Source: Lachnospiraceae bacterium UBA3762
Lineage (GTDB): Bacteria; Bacillota; Clostridia; Lachnospirales; Lachnospiraceae
Direction of reading: 5' to 3'
Assembly: GCA_002371615.1 (NCBI GenBank)
Contig: DFGA01000071.1
Span: 14,027-78,026, forward strand
DNA: 64,000 nucleotides
The notes beneath the pieces were generated by a model. That model worked only from the letters and a program-made list of their open reading frames with translations, made no database searches and was not told the DNA's origin. How positions within the stretch are numbered: the first letter of the stretch is position 1; the number at the start of each line of letters is the position of its first letter. A program made the position numbers and the translations under genes. Below are positions 7,017-16,164 of the stretch, piece after piece.

Positions 7017-9131
7017 ATGATCCTATCAGATAATGAAACAATTCTCGATCAATTGAATAATCATGCTATTGCTGAGACCATAGTGTCCATCATCAAAGAA
7101 GGTAAGGAATCAGTTTCTATTGGTGTTTATGGAGACTGGGGTGCTGGAAAATCTAGCATTCTTGCCATGGTTGAAGATATTTTGAAACCTTCTGATGATA
7201 AAAGAAAAGTAACAGCTAATGATGATGACTCCAATGATTGGGATGATTGGAGTGATCTTGAAAAAATTGAGGAACAAGATGGTATCGATGACAACGATTT
7301 GATAACGGACATTAGTACCGTTCGTTTTAATAGCTGGGAGTACCAAGGATTTGAGGATGCAAAGATTGCGCTTATGGGTGCGATTGTAAAAGCTCTTCAA
7401 AAGAAGGCGAAAGAATACTACAAGGAGCATCCAATAAAAGGCGGTCTTGAAAAACTCAAGAAAAACTGCAAGAGCATATGGAAGAATCTTGACAAGTTAA
7501 GTCTTGCAAAAACTGTGGGTAGAATTGGTGTGTCTTTAGTCCCGGGGATTGCGCCATTGGCATTAGTGGATCTTGGATTCAGTTATGCTAAGAATGCAAT
7601 TTTAGACGATGACAAACGAAACGAGTTATTCAATAAGACCGGGCAATTGTTTAATAGTTCGGAGTCTACAAGCTATAAGGAAATGTCCGAGTTCCGAAGC
7701 AACTATAAAGACTTATTCAAATCTGCACATATTCAGAAACTTGTAGTTCTTCTTGATGATTTGGATAGATGCCTTCCCCAAGTTGCAATAGAAACGTTGG
7801 AAGTAGTTAGGATGTTCCTATCGCTAGAGAATACAACATTTGTTATAGCTGCAGATGATGCAATGATTCGGTATTCCGTAAAGGAATATTTCCCACGCAT
7901 CCTGGAAAATGAGGACGGGAAGGAAGATCCTAAGCATAAGGATACATTCGGCGATTATTCTGATAAGTATCTTGAAAAATTAATTCAAGTACCATTTCAT
8001 ATACCGAGAATAGGAATTGCTGAAGCCCAACTGTATGTTATGCTCCTTATGATTGCGTCTGTAACTGGACAGTCTGCGAGTTTTAGAAAACTTGTCGACA
8101 AGGTAATTACAAAACTTCATACTCCTTGGGCATTAGAGCCGTTAGCAACAGAAGAAATACAATCCGCGTTGGGGGAGGAGTATGACAGTGCCGTTGAAAG
8201 TATTAGAATAGCGAAGAATATAGATAGGATTCTTGCAGAGAATACGGCAGGCAATCCAAGAAATATAAAAAGATTTGTGAATATGTTGTTACTTCGAACA
8301 CAGGTAGCAAAAAACCGTAAATTCGAAGGCCTTAAGATGGATGTGTTGGCCAAGATGATGCTGGCGGAGCAATACAACTATGATTTCTATAAAACACTGG
8401 CTGGTGAACTTAGAGATGATGGTTCATGCCCTGCCTTTGATGTATTGGATGAAAAGGAAGAAATGGAAATAGAAGAAAGCGAGACAAAACCCGAGTCAAT
8501 TTCAAATGTAGAAAAAAATACATCAAAAACTACTACAAGGAAAAAGAATGTAAAGAAGGCTGCCGAACCACTAAAGCCCATAACCCAAAGTGAGGCCTTC
8601 GGAAAGATGTTGGAGGAAAGCCAGGTCAAAAAGTGGCTGGAATTGGAACCATCTTTGTCAGGAGAGGATCTTAGGCCCTATTTCTTTGTCTGTACTGAAT
8701 TGGAGGATTTCTTCTTTACCAGCCAGGATGAAAAAATGCGAGAACTGCTGTCCATTCTCCGTGGCGGTAGCATGAATGTAAAGAATAATAAAAAGAAGAT
8801 AGAAGTTCTTGATGCTTCTGAGACTTTACAGTTGTTTCGGATTGCTTCTCAGGATGCATTTACAAGAGATCTTACAACGACTGAGACGCCTAGGATTATT
8901 GATGGAATCAGAAGATACGTCGAATTCAAAACAGAACTTCAGATTCCTTTGGCCGAATTCTTATTAACACTTCCGGCTACCACAATAGGAGCATGGTCTG
9001 TTGGTGATTGGGATGCAAGTATTCCCAAAAACTGCGAGGCAAGAAAGAAGTTGATGGAATTCTATAAGAAGATTGAAGAGCAAAACCAGAATGGTATTAT
9101 TAGAAAAAAGGCTAAAATGGCACAGGAGTAA
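7017..9131 (+). CDS. qatA: QatA: KAP-family P-loop NTPase of the Qat anti-phage system
   Basis: This 704-residue protein has a KAP NTPase domain over about residues 10-420: Walker A GDWGAGKSS at 39-47 and Walker B LVVLLDDLDRC at 242-252. A long acidic insert follows Walker A (about 62-98). A second acidic and then Lys-rich linker at about 480-520 leads to a helical C-terminal region. KAP ATPase followed by three genes of QatB, QatC and QatD type is diagnostic of the QatABCD defence system. Coding sequence is AT-richer than flanking housekeeping genes, consistent with horizontal transfer. What it senses is unknown. Confidence 0.93.
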   Translation: MILSDNETILDQLNNHAIAETIVSIIKEGKESVSIGVYGDWGAGKSSILAMVEDILKPSDDKRKVTANDDDSNDWDDWSDLEKIEEQDGIDDNDLITDISTVRFNSWEYQGFEDAKIALMGAIVKALQKKAKEYYKEHPIKGGLEKLKKNCKSIWKNLDKLSLAKTVGRIGVSLVPGIAPLALVDLGFSYAKNAILDDDKRNELFNKTGQLFNSSESTSYKEMSEFRSNYKDLFKSAHIQKLVVLLDDLDRCLPQVAIETLEVVRMFLSLENTTFVIAADDAMIRYSVKEYFPRILENEDGKEDPKHKDTFGDYSDKYLEKLIQVPFHIPRIGIAEAQLYVMLLMIASVTGQSASFRKLVDKVITKLHTPWALEPLATEEIQSALGEEYDSAVESIRIAKNIDRILAENTAGNPRNIKRFVNMLLLRTQVAKNRKFEGLKMDVLAKMMLAEQYNYDFYKTLAGELRDDGSCPAFDVLDEKEEMEIEESETKPESISNVEKNTSKTTTRKKNVKKAAEPLKPITQSEAFGKMLEESQVKKWLELEPSLSGEDLRPYFFVCTELEDFFFTSQDEKMRELLSILRGGSMNVKNNKKKIEVLDASETLQLFRIASQDAFTRDLTTTETPRIIDGIRRYVEFKTELQIPLAEFLLTLPATTIGAWSVGDWDASIPKNCEARKKLMEFYKKIEEQNQNGIIRKKAKMAQE

Positions 9132-9134
9132 GGT

Positions 9135-9950
9135 ATGGGTACATCAACAAGAAATAAAGGTCAAAATGGACATTCTCCTCTGATACCCTCGTGGCTTGAG
9201 GGCGAGGAACATACTTCGCTTGCTGATGACGAAACTTCGAAAAACGCTATGAGCGGTATCCGCCCTGATGCCGATCCGAACAGGTTTAGAGGCCCAAGAA
9301 CTTCTTACACATATTTTATAAATAGTGGTGGACGTAGTTTGGGCTCTGCACGGACAGCAATTTCAAATTATGTTAGCAAATCTCTTGGGGGAAGTTCTAG
9401 GGCAGTTCAACACTTGGGGGCTGGCCGTGGAAGCACGACAAGACTGCATAGCGTCTTAGATGTGTTGTCATCGGGTGGTGGTGTTGGGGAAATCGCAAGA
9501 CAACTATCCATTGATAACCTAGAGGGGTTGCCGGCAAAACTATTTTTTTTGAAGATTGCTGAGTTTATATGCCCGGATGGCGGACCAAATGATGAAGGTA
9601 TGGTGAGATCGGCATATTTTGAAGTCATTAGTGATCCTGCATTAGCCACAAAAACTACAGAGCAGTTAACTGGAGAAGAGTGCGAGTTGGTTCTCAAGAG
9701 CTTTATGAGTCGGCTAATTATGGAACATATCCTGAACGACATCGGAAACAGGACAATAGTTCTACCTGATAACATAGATACAGTTTCTCACATTGAAGAT
9801 ACAGTACGCCAGATGATAAAGCAGGATGTATCCGATGCTTTTGTAGAGGTATATACAAGTAATACAGAAGTGACGAATGAGGTGGCGCAAAGTATTACAG
9901 ATCGCATATATCAAAAGACATTTGAGTTGCTTGAAGGGATAGGTAATTAA
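9135..9950 (+). CDS. qatB: QatB, Qat anti-phage system component
   Basis: The 271-residue product starts 3 bp after the qatA stop, with the AGGAG site inside the end of qatA. The first 60 residues are polar and look disordered (GTSTRNKGQNGHSPLIPSWL), with Gly/Ser-rich stretches to about residue 120, then a helical domain to the end. No enzymatic motif is visible. Assignment rests on position between a KAP ATPase and a QueC-like enzyme and on the typical PSWL-containing N-terminus; its biochemical role in the system is not established. Confidence 0.85.
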   Translation: MGTSTRNKGQNGHSPLIPSWLEGEEHTSLADDETSKNAMSGIRPDADPNRFRGPRTSYTYFINSGGRSLGSARTAISNYVSKSLGGSSRAVQHLGAGRGSTTRLHSVLDVLSSGGGVGEIARQLSIDNLEGLPAKLFFLKIAEFICPDGGPNDEGMVRSAYFEVISDPALATKTTEQLTGEECELVLKSFMSRLIMEHILNDIGNRTIVLPDNIDTVSHIEDTVRQMIKQDVSDAFVEVYTSNTEVTNEVAQSITDRIYQKTFELLEGIGN

Positions 9951-9952
9951 TT

Positions 9953-11314
9953 ATGCATAGATATCATCTTAAAGCATCTTTTAATGATGAGTCCAGGACT
10001 ATCACTTCTGAGACGATAGAGGATATTAGCACAATCGTTACAGAGATTCCAATGATAACGTCTGTTGGCACATTGCGGTATGGACTTCAAAGAACAATTG
10101 ATGATTTAAAAAAACAAAAAATATACCCAACAGAAACTGGGTTTGATGCGATTTTTTTGGGACTGATGGTATATATCGCAGATATGAAAATATCACGGAT
10201 TAAACAAGCGCAGGATTCATGGTCAAGGGAAATTCAGTTAACAATTCCAGTCTTTCACAATAGATGGAATGACTATAAAAATCGCTTTGAGCGGATGTTA
10301 AAATTTTTGACAGGTGATTTATGGGTAATAAATTTTACCAAAAGAACTAAAGAATTTGCTGAAATTGAGGATGGAATAGTCCGAACAGACACCTACAGAA
10401 TTGCCTCGCTTTTCTCAGGCGGAATGGATAGCTTGATAGCTGCAATTAATTACATGGAGAATAAGCAGGCAACATTATTAGTAAGCCATTCAGGAGAAAG
10501 CAGAGTGCGTCACTGGCAGACTAATCTGCTATCTGTACTCGATGAAAAATATTCTGATGTGCCTCATGGAAATGCATACTGCTGGACAAATTTGGAAGGT
10601 TTGGAATTGCCAGGTGCTGATAAAGATATGAATCAGCGAAGCAGATCCTTTCTTTTCATTACAATTGCATTATTTGCTATGAGTGGAACGGATGGGTGTA
10701 ATGAGCTGTTGATGCCAGAAAATGGGTTGATTGCGTTAAATGTTCCTCTTGATGCGACAAGAATTGGATCGCATAGCACAAGGACAACACACCCATTCTA
10801 TATGAAACTATGGAATGAAGTTGCTAGAGAAATGTTTGGAGTATCCATCAGTAATCCCTATTGGAATAAAACCAAGGGTGAGATGGCGGAAAAGTGCCTG
10901 AATAAAGATGTTCTTAAGATTGCAATCGGCAAGTCATTTTCCTGCTCATCTGTTAATAGCGCAAGTATCAGAAGTGGTAAACATCAGCATTGTGGTCATT
11001 GCCTTCCTTGTATTATTAGAAGAGCTGCGATGTACAAAGCATTTGGCAGTTGGGACGCTTCCGATTACATGTACCGTAGCGTTATTAAACTTGTCAATAA
11101 TCGTGAAACCATAGGTGAGCAGATTAGATCATTCCAATACGCCATTGATAAGCTCAAAAAGAATCCAGAGGCAAAAGATGTTTTAATTCATACACCGGGG
11201 CCTCTCGATACAGATGAGCAATATCTTGCTGAGCTTGCTGATACCTATTATCGAGGCCTCATGGAAGTAGACAAATGGATTCAGGATAGTCTGGAGAAAG
11301 AGAATGCTAATTGA
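9953..11314 (+). CDS. qatC: QatC: QueC-like PP-loop ATPase of the Qat system
   Basis: This 453-residue protein has an N-terminal extension of about 140 residues, then a PP-loop nucleotide-binding motif SGGMDS near residue 152 and a zinc-type cluster HQHCGHCLPC at about 345-354, as in QueC (7-cyano-7-deazaguanine synthase). It ends in a helical C-terminal region. QueC converts carboxy-deazaguanine to preQ0; in Qat the relative probably modifies another target, which is not known. It overlaps qatD by 11 bp. No queuosine genes lie nearby, supporting a defence rather than tRNA-modification role. Confidence 0.9.
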   Translation: MHRYHLKASFNDESRTITSETIEDISTIVTEIPMITSVGTLRYGLQRTIDDLKKQKIYPTETGFDAIFLGLMVYIADMKISRIKQAQDSWSREIQLTIPVFHNRWNDYKNRFERMLKFLTGDLWVINFTKRTKEFAEIEDGIVRTDTYRIASLFSGGMDSLIAAINYMENKQATLLVSHSGESRVRHWQTNLLSVLDEKYSDVPHGNAYCWTNLEGLELPGADKDMNQRSRSFLFITIALFAMSGTDGCNELLMPENGLIALNVPLDATRIGSHSTRTTHPFYMKLWNEVAREMFGVSISNPYWNKTKGEMAEKCLNKDVLKIAIGKSFSCSSVNSASIRSGKHQHCGHCLPCIIRRAAMYKAFGSWDASDYMYRSVIKLVNNRETIGEQIRSFQYAIDKLKKNPEAKDVLIHTPGPLDTDEQYLAELADTYYRGLMEVDKWIQDSLEKENAN

Positions 11315-12038
11315 TACTCATTTCCATCTGGATTTGATGGATAATATGCATCTTTTGATTCAGGAGTTACGTACGGCAAATGTTGGCATTATAGCCGTTG
11401 GAACCACGCCGAAGGCATATGAGCGAGAACAACAGTTCTGCATGGGGGCTGAGAATATACATGTTGGTCTTGGAATGCATCCACAGCTGATAGCAGAAAG
11501 GGAACATGAAACTGAGCTTTTCCTAAGTTTGATGAGGAAAAGTAGATATATCGGGGAAGTTGGACTTGATTTTAATTCTGATTTTATTTCGTTCAAAGAT
11601 CAACAGATTTCTTGCTTCCGTAAGGTAGTTAATGCGTGCTCTGATGAAGGTGGAAAGATACTATCCATCCATAGCGTGAAAGCTACAGGAACAGTGATTG
11701 ATGAACTGAGTGATGCGGGAACATTCAGAAACAACATCTGTATCTTCCACTGGTTTACTGGATCAACATTTGAAAGAAGAAGAGCCATTGAGGCCGGAGC
11801 GTGGTTTTCTGTAAATCCGAGAATGCTAAAGACGAAGGGCGGACAGGAGACTATAAAGGAAATACCGGCGAATAGAATTCTATTGGAAACAGATGCACCA
11901 TTTACAATGAAAGTTACTAATGTGAATTCACTGGTAGAGGAATTGAATAGATTAGTAGGGGGCATTTCTTCTATCCGTGGAGAGAGGTTATTTGAACAAA
12001 TATCTGAAACATCCACAATGCTCATTGAGGGTAAATAA
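11304..12038 (+). CDS. qatD: QatD: TatD-family metal-dependent hydrolase of the Qat system
   Basis: The 244-residue amidohydrolase fold protein keeps the TatD metal ligands: DTHFHLD (residues 4-10), GMHP, GEVGLD, a later HS, HWFTGS and ETDAP. TatD enzymes are metal-dependent DNases, so this is likely the nuclease effector or processor of the operon. Start ATG at 11304 overlaps the end of qatC, giving tight coupling. It completes the A-B-C-D gene order. Confidence 0.92.
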   Translation: MLIDTHFHLDLMDNMHLLIQELRTANVGIIAVGTTPKAYEREQQFCMGAENIHVGLGMHPQLIAEREHETELFLSLMRKSRYIGEVGLDFNSDFISFKDQQISCFRKVVNACSDEGGKILSIHSVKATGTVIDELSDAGTFRNNICIFHWFTGSTFERRRAIEAGAWFSVNPRMLKTKGGQETIKEIPANRILLETDAPFTMKVTNVNSLVEELNRLVGGISSIRGERLFEQISETSTMLIEGK

Positions 12039-12143
12039 GCAGAAACACCACTCTTCGAATACTTAAGTGATAGTTGAAAGATGTTGAAAGATAATCAGAA
12101 GTTACATAATGACATTGATGATTTGTATTGAGAGGATAAAACC

Positions 12144-13604
12144 ATGATTGTTTATTATACAAGGTACAATGTAATAGATTCGTTTGATATTCCGTGCTTT
12201 ATGGAATACTCTTTTTCGTGCCTGGAGGGAATGAAAAATGCACCGAAAGACTTTAAAACTGCCACATGGGATGGCTCGGAGTCGGGAGAATGGAAGGATT
12301 TTAATAATACCCTTTCATATGAGGTAGATTTCGAATCGCGGGTGGCAGCGTTTCGGGTTGCTATAGTAGATGAGAATGAGGAAATATGGACAGAGGATTT
12401 GGTATTGGACGAGAATGAACATGAGATTCAGCTTAGATTGGCTAGAGAAAAAACAATTCTTTCGGCTGATTTAGATAGCCATTTTAATGTTCCTTATATA
12501 TTCAAAAAGCTGATTCGTGATAAAATAGGAGCTCCTGACGTTAACCTTCCGACGACTGATGAACCTTTTTTTATTGATGAGAGTAATTGTGGGATAATTG
12601 TGGAATTAATATCTGGGAAGATATCTTATACACTTCCTGTAATTTACGTTTCTCATGTATTCCCAAAGGCTGGAGTTGATAAAAACTATGAATTGGATAT
12701 TTACGAACTTGCGAGAGATATGGTCGGAAGTGCACATGTTCTTGTTGAAAAAACGATAGGGACATCTTCACTTCTTAAAGAACTAACTGATAAGAAAAAT
12801 GCTTATAATGGTGGAATAGATATTTTTTACGCAGATGCGTCATTCAGATATTTGAGGCAATCAAGTCTTACGCCCAACCAGTTTAGGTATAAGATATCTC
12901 GAGCTGTGTTTGTGAGAATGGCTATGAGAAATATTGATGAGAATAATTCATTAAGTGCAATCAGAATTCGGAATAAAACAAGAAAACTAAATGATACGGA
13001 TGTAGAAAACCAAATTCAAATTCTTGAAATTGAAGATTTAAAAGAGAAAAGAAATTTGGACTGTGAGATAATTGAAAGTGCTTCTGAAGAGATAAAGCAA
13101 CTGCAAAAGCAAAACAACGATCTTGAAAACAAGAATAACGATCTCGAGAATAAAGTGGCGGTTTTAAAAGATGCATTAGAAAAGAAATCAACACCGGTGG
13201 GAGAAAAAACGGTTTGCTTTGATTATCAAGAAAAACAGTTGTACGATGACGAGACTAAGAGGATTATACTTCAAACGATTAGAAAGGTTGTGGCAGAATA
13301 CGGAGATGAGGAAAGAAAAAGGAGAGATTATCACATCCTAAGCGATATAATTAATAACAATACTGAATCAAATATGGGGGAAATATTTAAAAAAGAGATT
13401 GCTGAAGCTATAAAACGAGATAGATGTGACGCAAGAATGCTTAAAACACTTGGATTCGAGCAACAAACCGGAAGCCATGATAAGTATGTACTTAATGGTG
13501 ATGATAGATATATTCTTACTATTTCAAATTCACCAAGCGACTACAGGAGTGGAGAAAATCTTGTGCATGAGGCGATAAATTTGCTGTTTGGGAGAACAAA
13601 ATAA
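12144..13604 (+). CDS. Unrecognised 486-aa Qat-linked protein with a HicA-like C-terminal end
   Basis: It lies 105 bp after qatD, same strand, with GAGAGGAT before the ATG, and is as AT-rich as the qat genes. Residues 1-280 form an alpha/beta region with a distinctive LARDMVGSAHVLVE ... NAYNGGIDIFYAD block. Residues about 290-350 are coiled coil with a near-perfect NNDLENK duplication. The last 55 residues (LKTLGFEQQTGSHDKYVLNG ... onward) resemble the HicA fold, in which a GF...GSHxxY hairpin carries the catalytic His of an mRNA interferase. I cannot name the whole family; it may be an accessory or independent defence gene. Confidence 0.8.
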   Translation: MIVYYTRYNVIDSFDIPCFMEYSFSCLEGMKNAPKDFKTATWDGSESGEWKDFNNTLSYEVDFESRVAAFRVAIVDENEEIWTEDLVLDENEHEIQLRLAREKTILSADLDSHFNVPYIFKKLIRDKIGAPDVNLPTTDEPFFIDESNCGIIVELISGKISYTLPVIYVSHVFPKAGVDKNYELDIYELARDMVGSAHVLVEKTIGTSSLLKELTDKKNAYNGGIDIFYADASFRYLRQSSLTPNQFRYKISRAVFVRMAMRNIDENNSLSAIRIRNKTRKLNDTDVENQIQILEIEDLKEKRNLDCEIIESASEEIKQLQKQNNDLENKNNDLENKVAVLKDALEKKSTPVGEKTVCFDYQEKQLYDDETKRIILQTIRKVVAEYGDEERKRRDYHILSDIINNNTESNMGEIFKKEIAEAIKRDRCDARMLKTLGFEQQTGSHDKYVLNGDDRYILTISNSPSDYRSGENLVHEAINLLFGRTK

Positions 13605-13886
13605 CGATAAACGTAGATTGACTCATGAGCGAACATTTCTGTATGTTTTGATTTCGATGTTTTAAGGTATTATATGAGGGAAAATCTGCTTGAAATTTCA
13701 ATAATCAGCAGACGTGATTACATGACTTTGAGCATACAATAATAGTTTGACCACACTTTGACCACAGGATTTTCGGTAAAAGAGTATATTGTGGATAATA
13801 TATATGCATATTGTAGCCGTATTATAATATCAACTACCATATATTGTAGTAAACAAGTTGAACTGATCGAATATGAGTGATAACGA
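13605..13886. other. AT-rich gene-free stretch after the defence island
   Basis: No credible gene is visible. A tandem 11-bp repeat (TTTGACCACA at 13746-13755 and 13757-13766) stands out. A 78-codon minus-strand frame across 13718-13954 has no ribosome binding site and runs through the palindromic element, so it is not accepted. Confidence 0.5.
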
Positions 13887-14033
13887 GCCAAACGGCTATA
13901 AATAAGCAGGAGCAGGCACGAAGTGCCTGCATCGGAAGCAAGGGACGTGACCATGCTTGCATGGAGTCACGTCCTTTGCTTTTGATGAAGACACCGCGCA
14001 GCGGTGCTCCTGCTTATATCATAACCGCTTGGC
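13887..14033. repeat. Large imperfect palindrome with three internal hairpins
   Basis: An outer stem includes a perfect 13-bp pairing (13902-13914 with 14005-14017) and extends outward with G-U pairs and small bulges to 13887/14033. Inside are a GAA-loop hairpin (13912-13919 with 13923-13930), a 15-bp stem with an inner CATG stem (13937-13980), and a GCA-loop hairpin (13992-13997 with 14001-14006). The fold is a closed multi-branch structure that could be a structured RNA, a recombination site or a MITE-like element. Which strand acts is unclear because the palindrome reads similarly from both. Confidence 0.65.
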
Positions 14034-14197
14034 GACAACATACAGCGAGATGAAGCGAAGCGGAATCGAGCTGCTCTCCATGATTCTGCTTGAAAATACC
14101 TCCTTCCTGCTTTAAATTCCAACCACTTACAATATGAAGCAGGAAAGAAGAGTGTGCTTGTCTTCTCCTACTGGCTTTCCGGAAGGAGGAACAAGCA

Positions 14198-14254
14198 ATG
14201 AATGAAACAGAAAAACGAAGAGCAATGAAGGCGCTTGAGGAGATGAGTGAATAA
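14198..14254 (+). pseudogene. 18-codon open frame with a strong ribosome binding site, probable gene remnant
   Basis: GGAAGGAGGA (14181-14190) sits 7 bp before an ATG whose frame encodes MNETEKRRAMKALEEMSE and stops. A perfect site serving such a short peptide suggests the 5' end of a decayed or truncated small gene in the accessory region between the Qat island and 14473. The surrounding 14034-14472 holds no other supportable gene. Confidence 0.3.
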
Positions 14255-14472
14255 AACCCCTGCATACATTTTTTCCACAACCGCATCAAACGATACAGTT
14301 ATGGAAAAAATATAGACAAAAGAATAACATTGATAAAAATTGTTTAATATTAGAGTGTTGTTATTATACCACATCATCAAACCGAGAAATTATGAAAAAA
14401 TCACTAGACAAGGTGGAATAAAAGGAATTAAGATATTTGGTGAAACATAATGATTACAAGGAGGATTAACAG

Positions 14473-15390
14473 ATGTTTGATTCATTAAAGATGAGAGTAA
14501 TGTGCGGTGTCACAGCAGCCACAGTCGCTCTTAGCACCCTTGCAGCGCCGGTTAGCGTGTGGGCCGATGATTACGATGATTTTCTGGATTACCTCGTAGA
14601 TATTACCGATGATGAGAGTAATGTGCTTGATGACATTCACGACCATGACGGAGATGGGGATGTAGATGAACACGATATCGACTGGATTGTTACGCTTGGG
14701 GTTATGGAAGAAATGGAGCGCCAGCATCAGGCTGAACTTGAAGCACAGAAAAAGGCAGCTCAGGCAGAGATCGATGCATTAAAGAAGGCCCAGGAGGAAA
14801 AGGAGAGGAGCCGCTATGTAAGCGGAATATGGGTAAGTACAACCGATATAACCCTTACTCCGGGACAGACATACCAGATAATTGCAGGCGTTAAACCTGA
14901 TACAGCGGTAAACAGAGGCATACATTTTTACACAAGCGACTGGAGTACTGCAAGCGTTGACGGAAGCGGTGTTGTAAAGGCCAATAAAGTCGGAAGCTGT
15001 TATATTACAGCAGTAAGTGATGAAGGCGGTTATCAGGCATGTACAAGTGTGAGGGTTAATCCCGCACCCGCAGTTGCAGCTCAGACAATAGCACAGGATG
15101 CAAATTGGACTTCAATTGCCGCGAACATGATAGCTTCTGCAGCGCCCGGAGCAGTTGTTAATCTTGTTGCACCCAAGGCATTAAGTTTTGATACACTTAT
15201 GATCAATACACTTAAGTCCCGCCCCGATGTAGGACTTCTTATCGCCTATCCGTATAACGGACATTCTTATTTGATGGCTGTTCCTGCGGGTTATGATCTT
15301 GCATCCAAGATTGACAAGAAGGGAAAAGTAAGTTTCCTCTCGCTTGCTGCAGTCAAAGACGGCAAGATCGTCGTTACGATGACAAATTAG
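14473..15390 (+). CDS. Secreted Ig-like (BIG_2) domain protein
   Basis: The 305-residue protein has a signal peptide ending near residue 31 (SVWADD). Residues 53-70 hold an EF-hand/dockerin-like DHDGDGDVDEHDIDW calcium loop, followed by an Ala/Glu/Lys coiled coil (about 75-115). A BIG_2-type Ig-like domain at about 118-197 carries ITLTPGQTYQI and GVVKANKVGSCYITA. A C-terminal domain (about 205-305) is unrecognised. The protein is probably surface-associated. AGGAGG lies ahead of the start, and the next gene, a transpeptidase, follows 23 bp later, suggesting a shared cell-wall role. Confidence 0.85.
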   Translation: MFDSLKMRVMCGVTAATVALSTLAAPVSVWADDYDDFLDYLVDITDDESNVLDDIHDHDGDGDVDEHDIDWIVTLGVMEEMERQHQAELEAQKKAAQAEIDALKKAQEEKERSRYVSGIWVSTTDITLTPGQTYQIIAGVKPDTAVNRGIHFYTSDWSTASVDGSGVVKANKVGSCYITAVSDEGGYQACTSVRVNPAPAVAAQTIAQDANWTSIAANMIASAAPGAVVNLVAPKALSFDTLMINTLKSRPDVGLLIAYPYNGHSYLMAVPAGYDLASKIDKKGKVSFLSLAAVKDGKIVVTMTN

Positions 15391-15413
15391 ACCGACATAT
15401 AGGGTGACAAATT

Positions 15414-16067
15414 ATGAGAGTACCAAAGCGTGTCAGGGTAATAGTGATTATGACTTGCATATTGGCATGGATTGCACCAATACATGCTTACGCCTTTCCG
15501 GTGCCGGGATCGGGTATCCTGACAGGGATTCTGCCTTGTCCTATAAGCTCGATAACGATCAACACCGCAACCGAGCAGGTCATAGCCTATGACCTTAATA
15601 ATGTGCCTGTTCAGGTATTTGCATGTTCAACAGGTGTTCACGGAAACACTTATGTTGGAACATACAGGACTTCCAACTACTATGACTGGCATCTTATGAA
15701 CGGAGGCGTGTATTCAAGGTATGCGGTAAGGTTTAACAATCATGAACTGATGCATTCCGTACCATATTACCGCCGTTCTCCGGATTCGCTTGAGTACAGG
15801 CAGTTTAACAGACTGGGTACGCCTGCATCGGCAGGATGCTGCCGTCTGGCGCTGGCCGATGCCAAATGGATATATGACAATACTGTACCGGGAACTATCG
15901 TAAATGTAGTAAAGGATCCGAATCTGGTATATCCTCTTACGAGACCTATAATAAAGGTTGATGAGAGCAATACTTTAACAAGAGGTTGGGATCCTACGGA
16001 TACGGATCCGAGGTCTCCGTATAATGCTGCACCAGCCGGGTTACCCGGAGCCAATCAGTTAATGTAA
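15414..16067 (+). CDS. Secreted L,D-transpeptidase (YkuD domain)
   Basis: The 217-residue product has a signal peptide (cut near AYAF, residue 26) and a YkuD catalytic domain over about 40-170. The active-site segment reads S139-A-G-C142-C-R-L, matching the family SHGCxR(M/L) except that the usual His two residues before the catalytic Cys is Ala. His in LMHSVPYY supplies the conserved upstream histidine. The enzyme should form 3-3 peptidoglycan cross-links or anchor proteins. Gene order with the Ig-like secreted protein upstream suggests an envelope operon closed by the terminator at 16077. Confidence 0.88.
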   Translation: MRVPKRVRVIVIMTCILAWIAPIHAYAFPVPGSGILTGILPCPISSITINTATEQVIAYDLNNVPVQVFACSTGVHGNTYVGTYRTSNYYDWHLMNGGVYSRYAVRFNNHELMHSVPYYRRSPDSLEYRQFNRLGTPASAGCCRLALADAKWIYDNTVPGTIVNVVKDPNLVYPLTRPIIKVDESNTLTRGWDPTDTDPRSPYNAAPAGLPGANQLM

Positions 16068-16076
16068 GGTATCATC

Positions 16077-16110
16077 AGAGGACCTGTGCTCTTGCAGGTC
16101 CTCTTTTATT
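16077..16110 (+). terminator. Rho-independent terminator after the L,D-transpeptidase gene
   Basis: AGAGGACCTG (16077-16086) pairs perfectly with CAGGTCCTCT (16095-16104), followed by TTTATT. Confidence 0.93.
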
Positions 16111-16129
16111 TGCTGTATATTATATGATG

Positions 16130-16158
16130 TTGACAAATGGAAAACCGGGGGATATACT
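16130..16158 (+). promoter_or_regulatory. Promoter of the aromatic amino acid operon
   Basis: TTGACA (16130-16135), 17-bp spacer, TATACT (16153-16158); near-consensus housekeeping promoter directly after the preceding terminator, giving a leader of about 140 nt. Confidence 0.8.
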
Positions 16159-16164
16159 TTAGTA

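Noticed and set aside
13746..13766. Tandem TTTGACCACA repeat as an origin iteron or att site
   Set aside because: There are only two units, with no replication or recombination gene nearby.
13718..13954. Minus-strand 78-codon frame, perhaps the end of an integrase
   Set aside because: There is no ribosome binding site, no recognisable recombinase motif, and it runs into the palindromic element.
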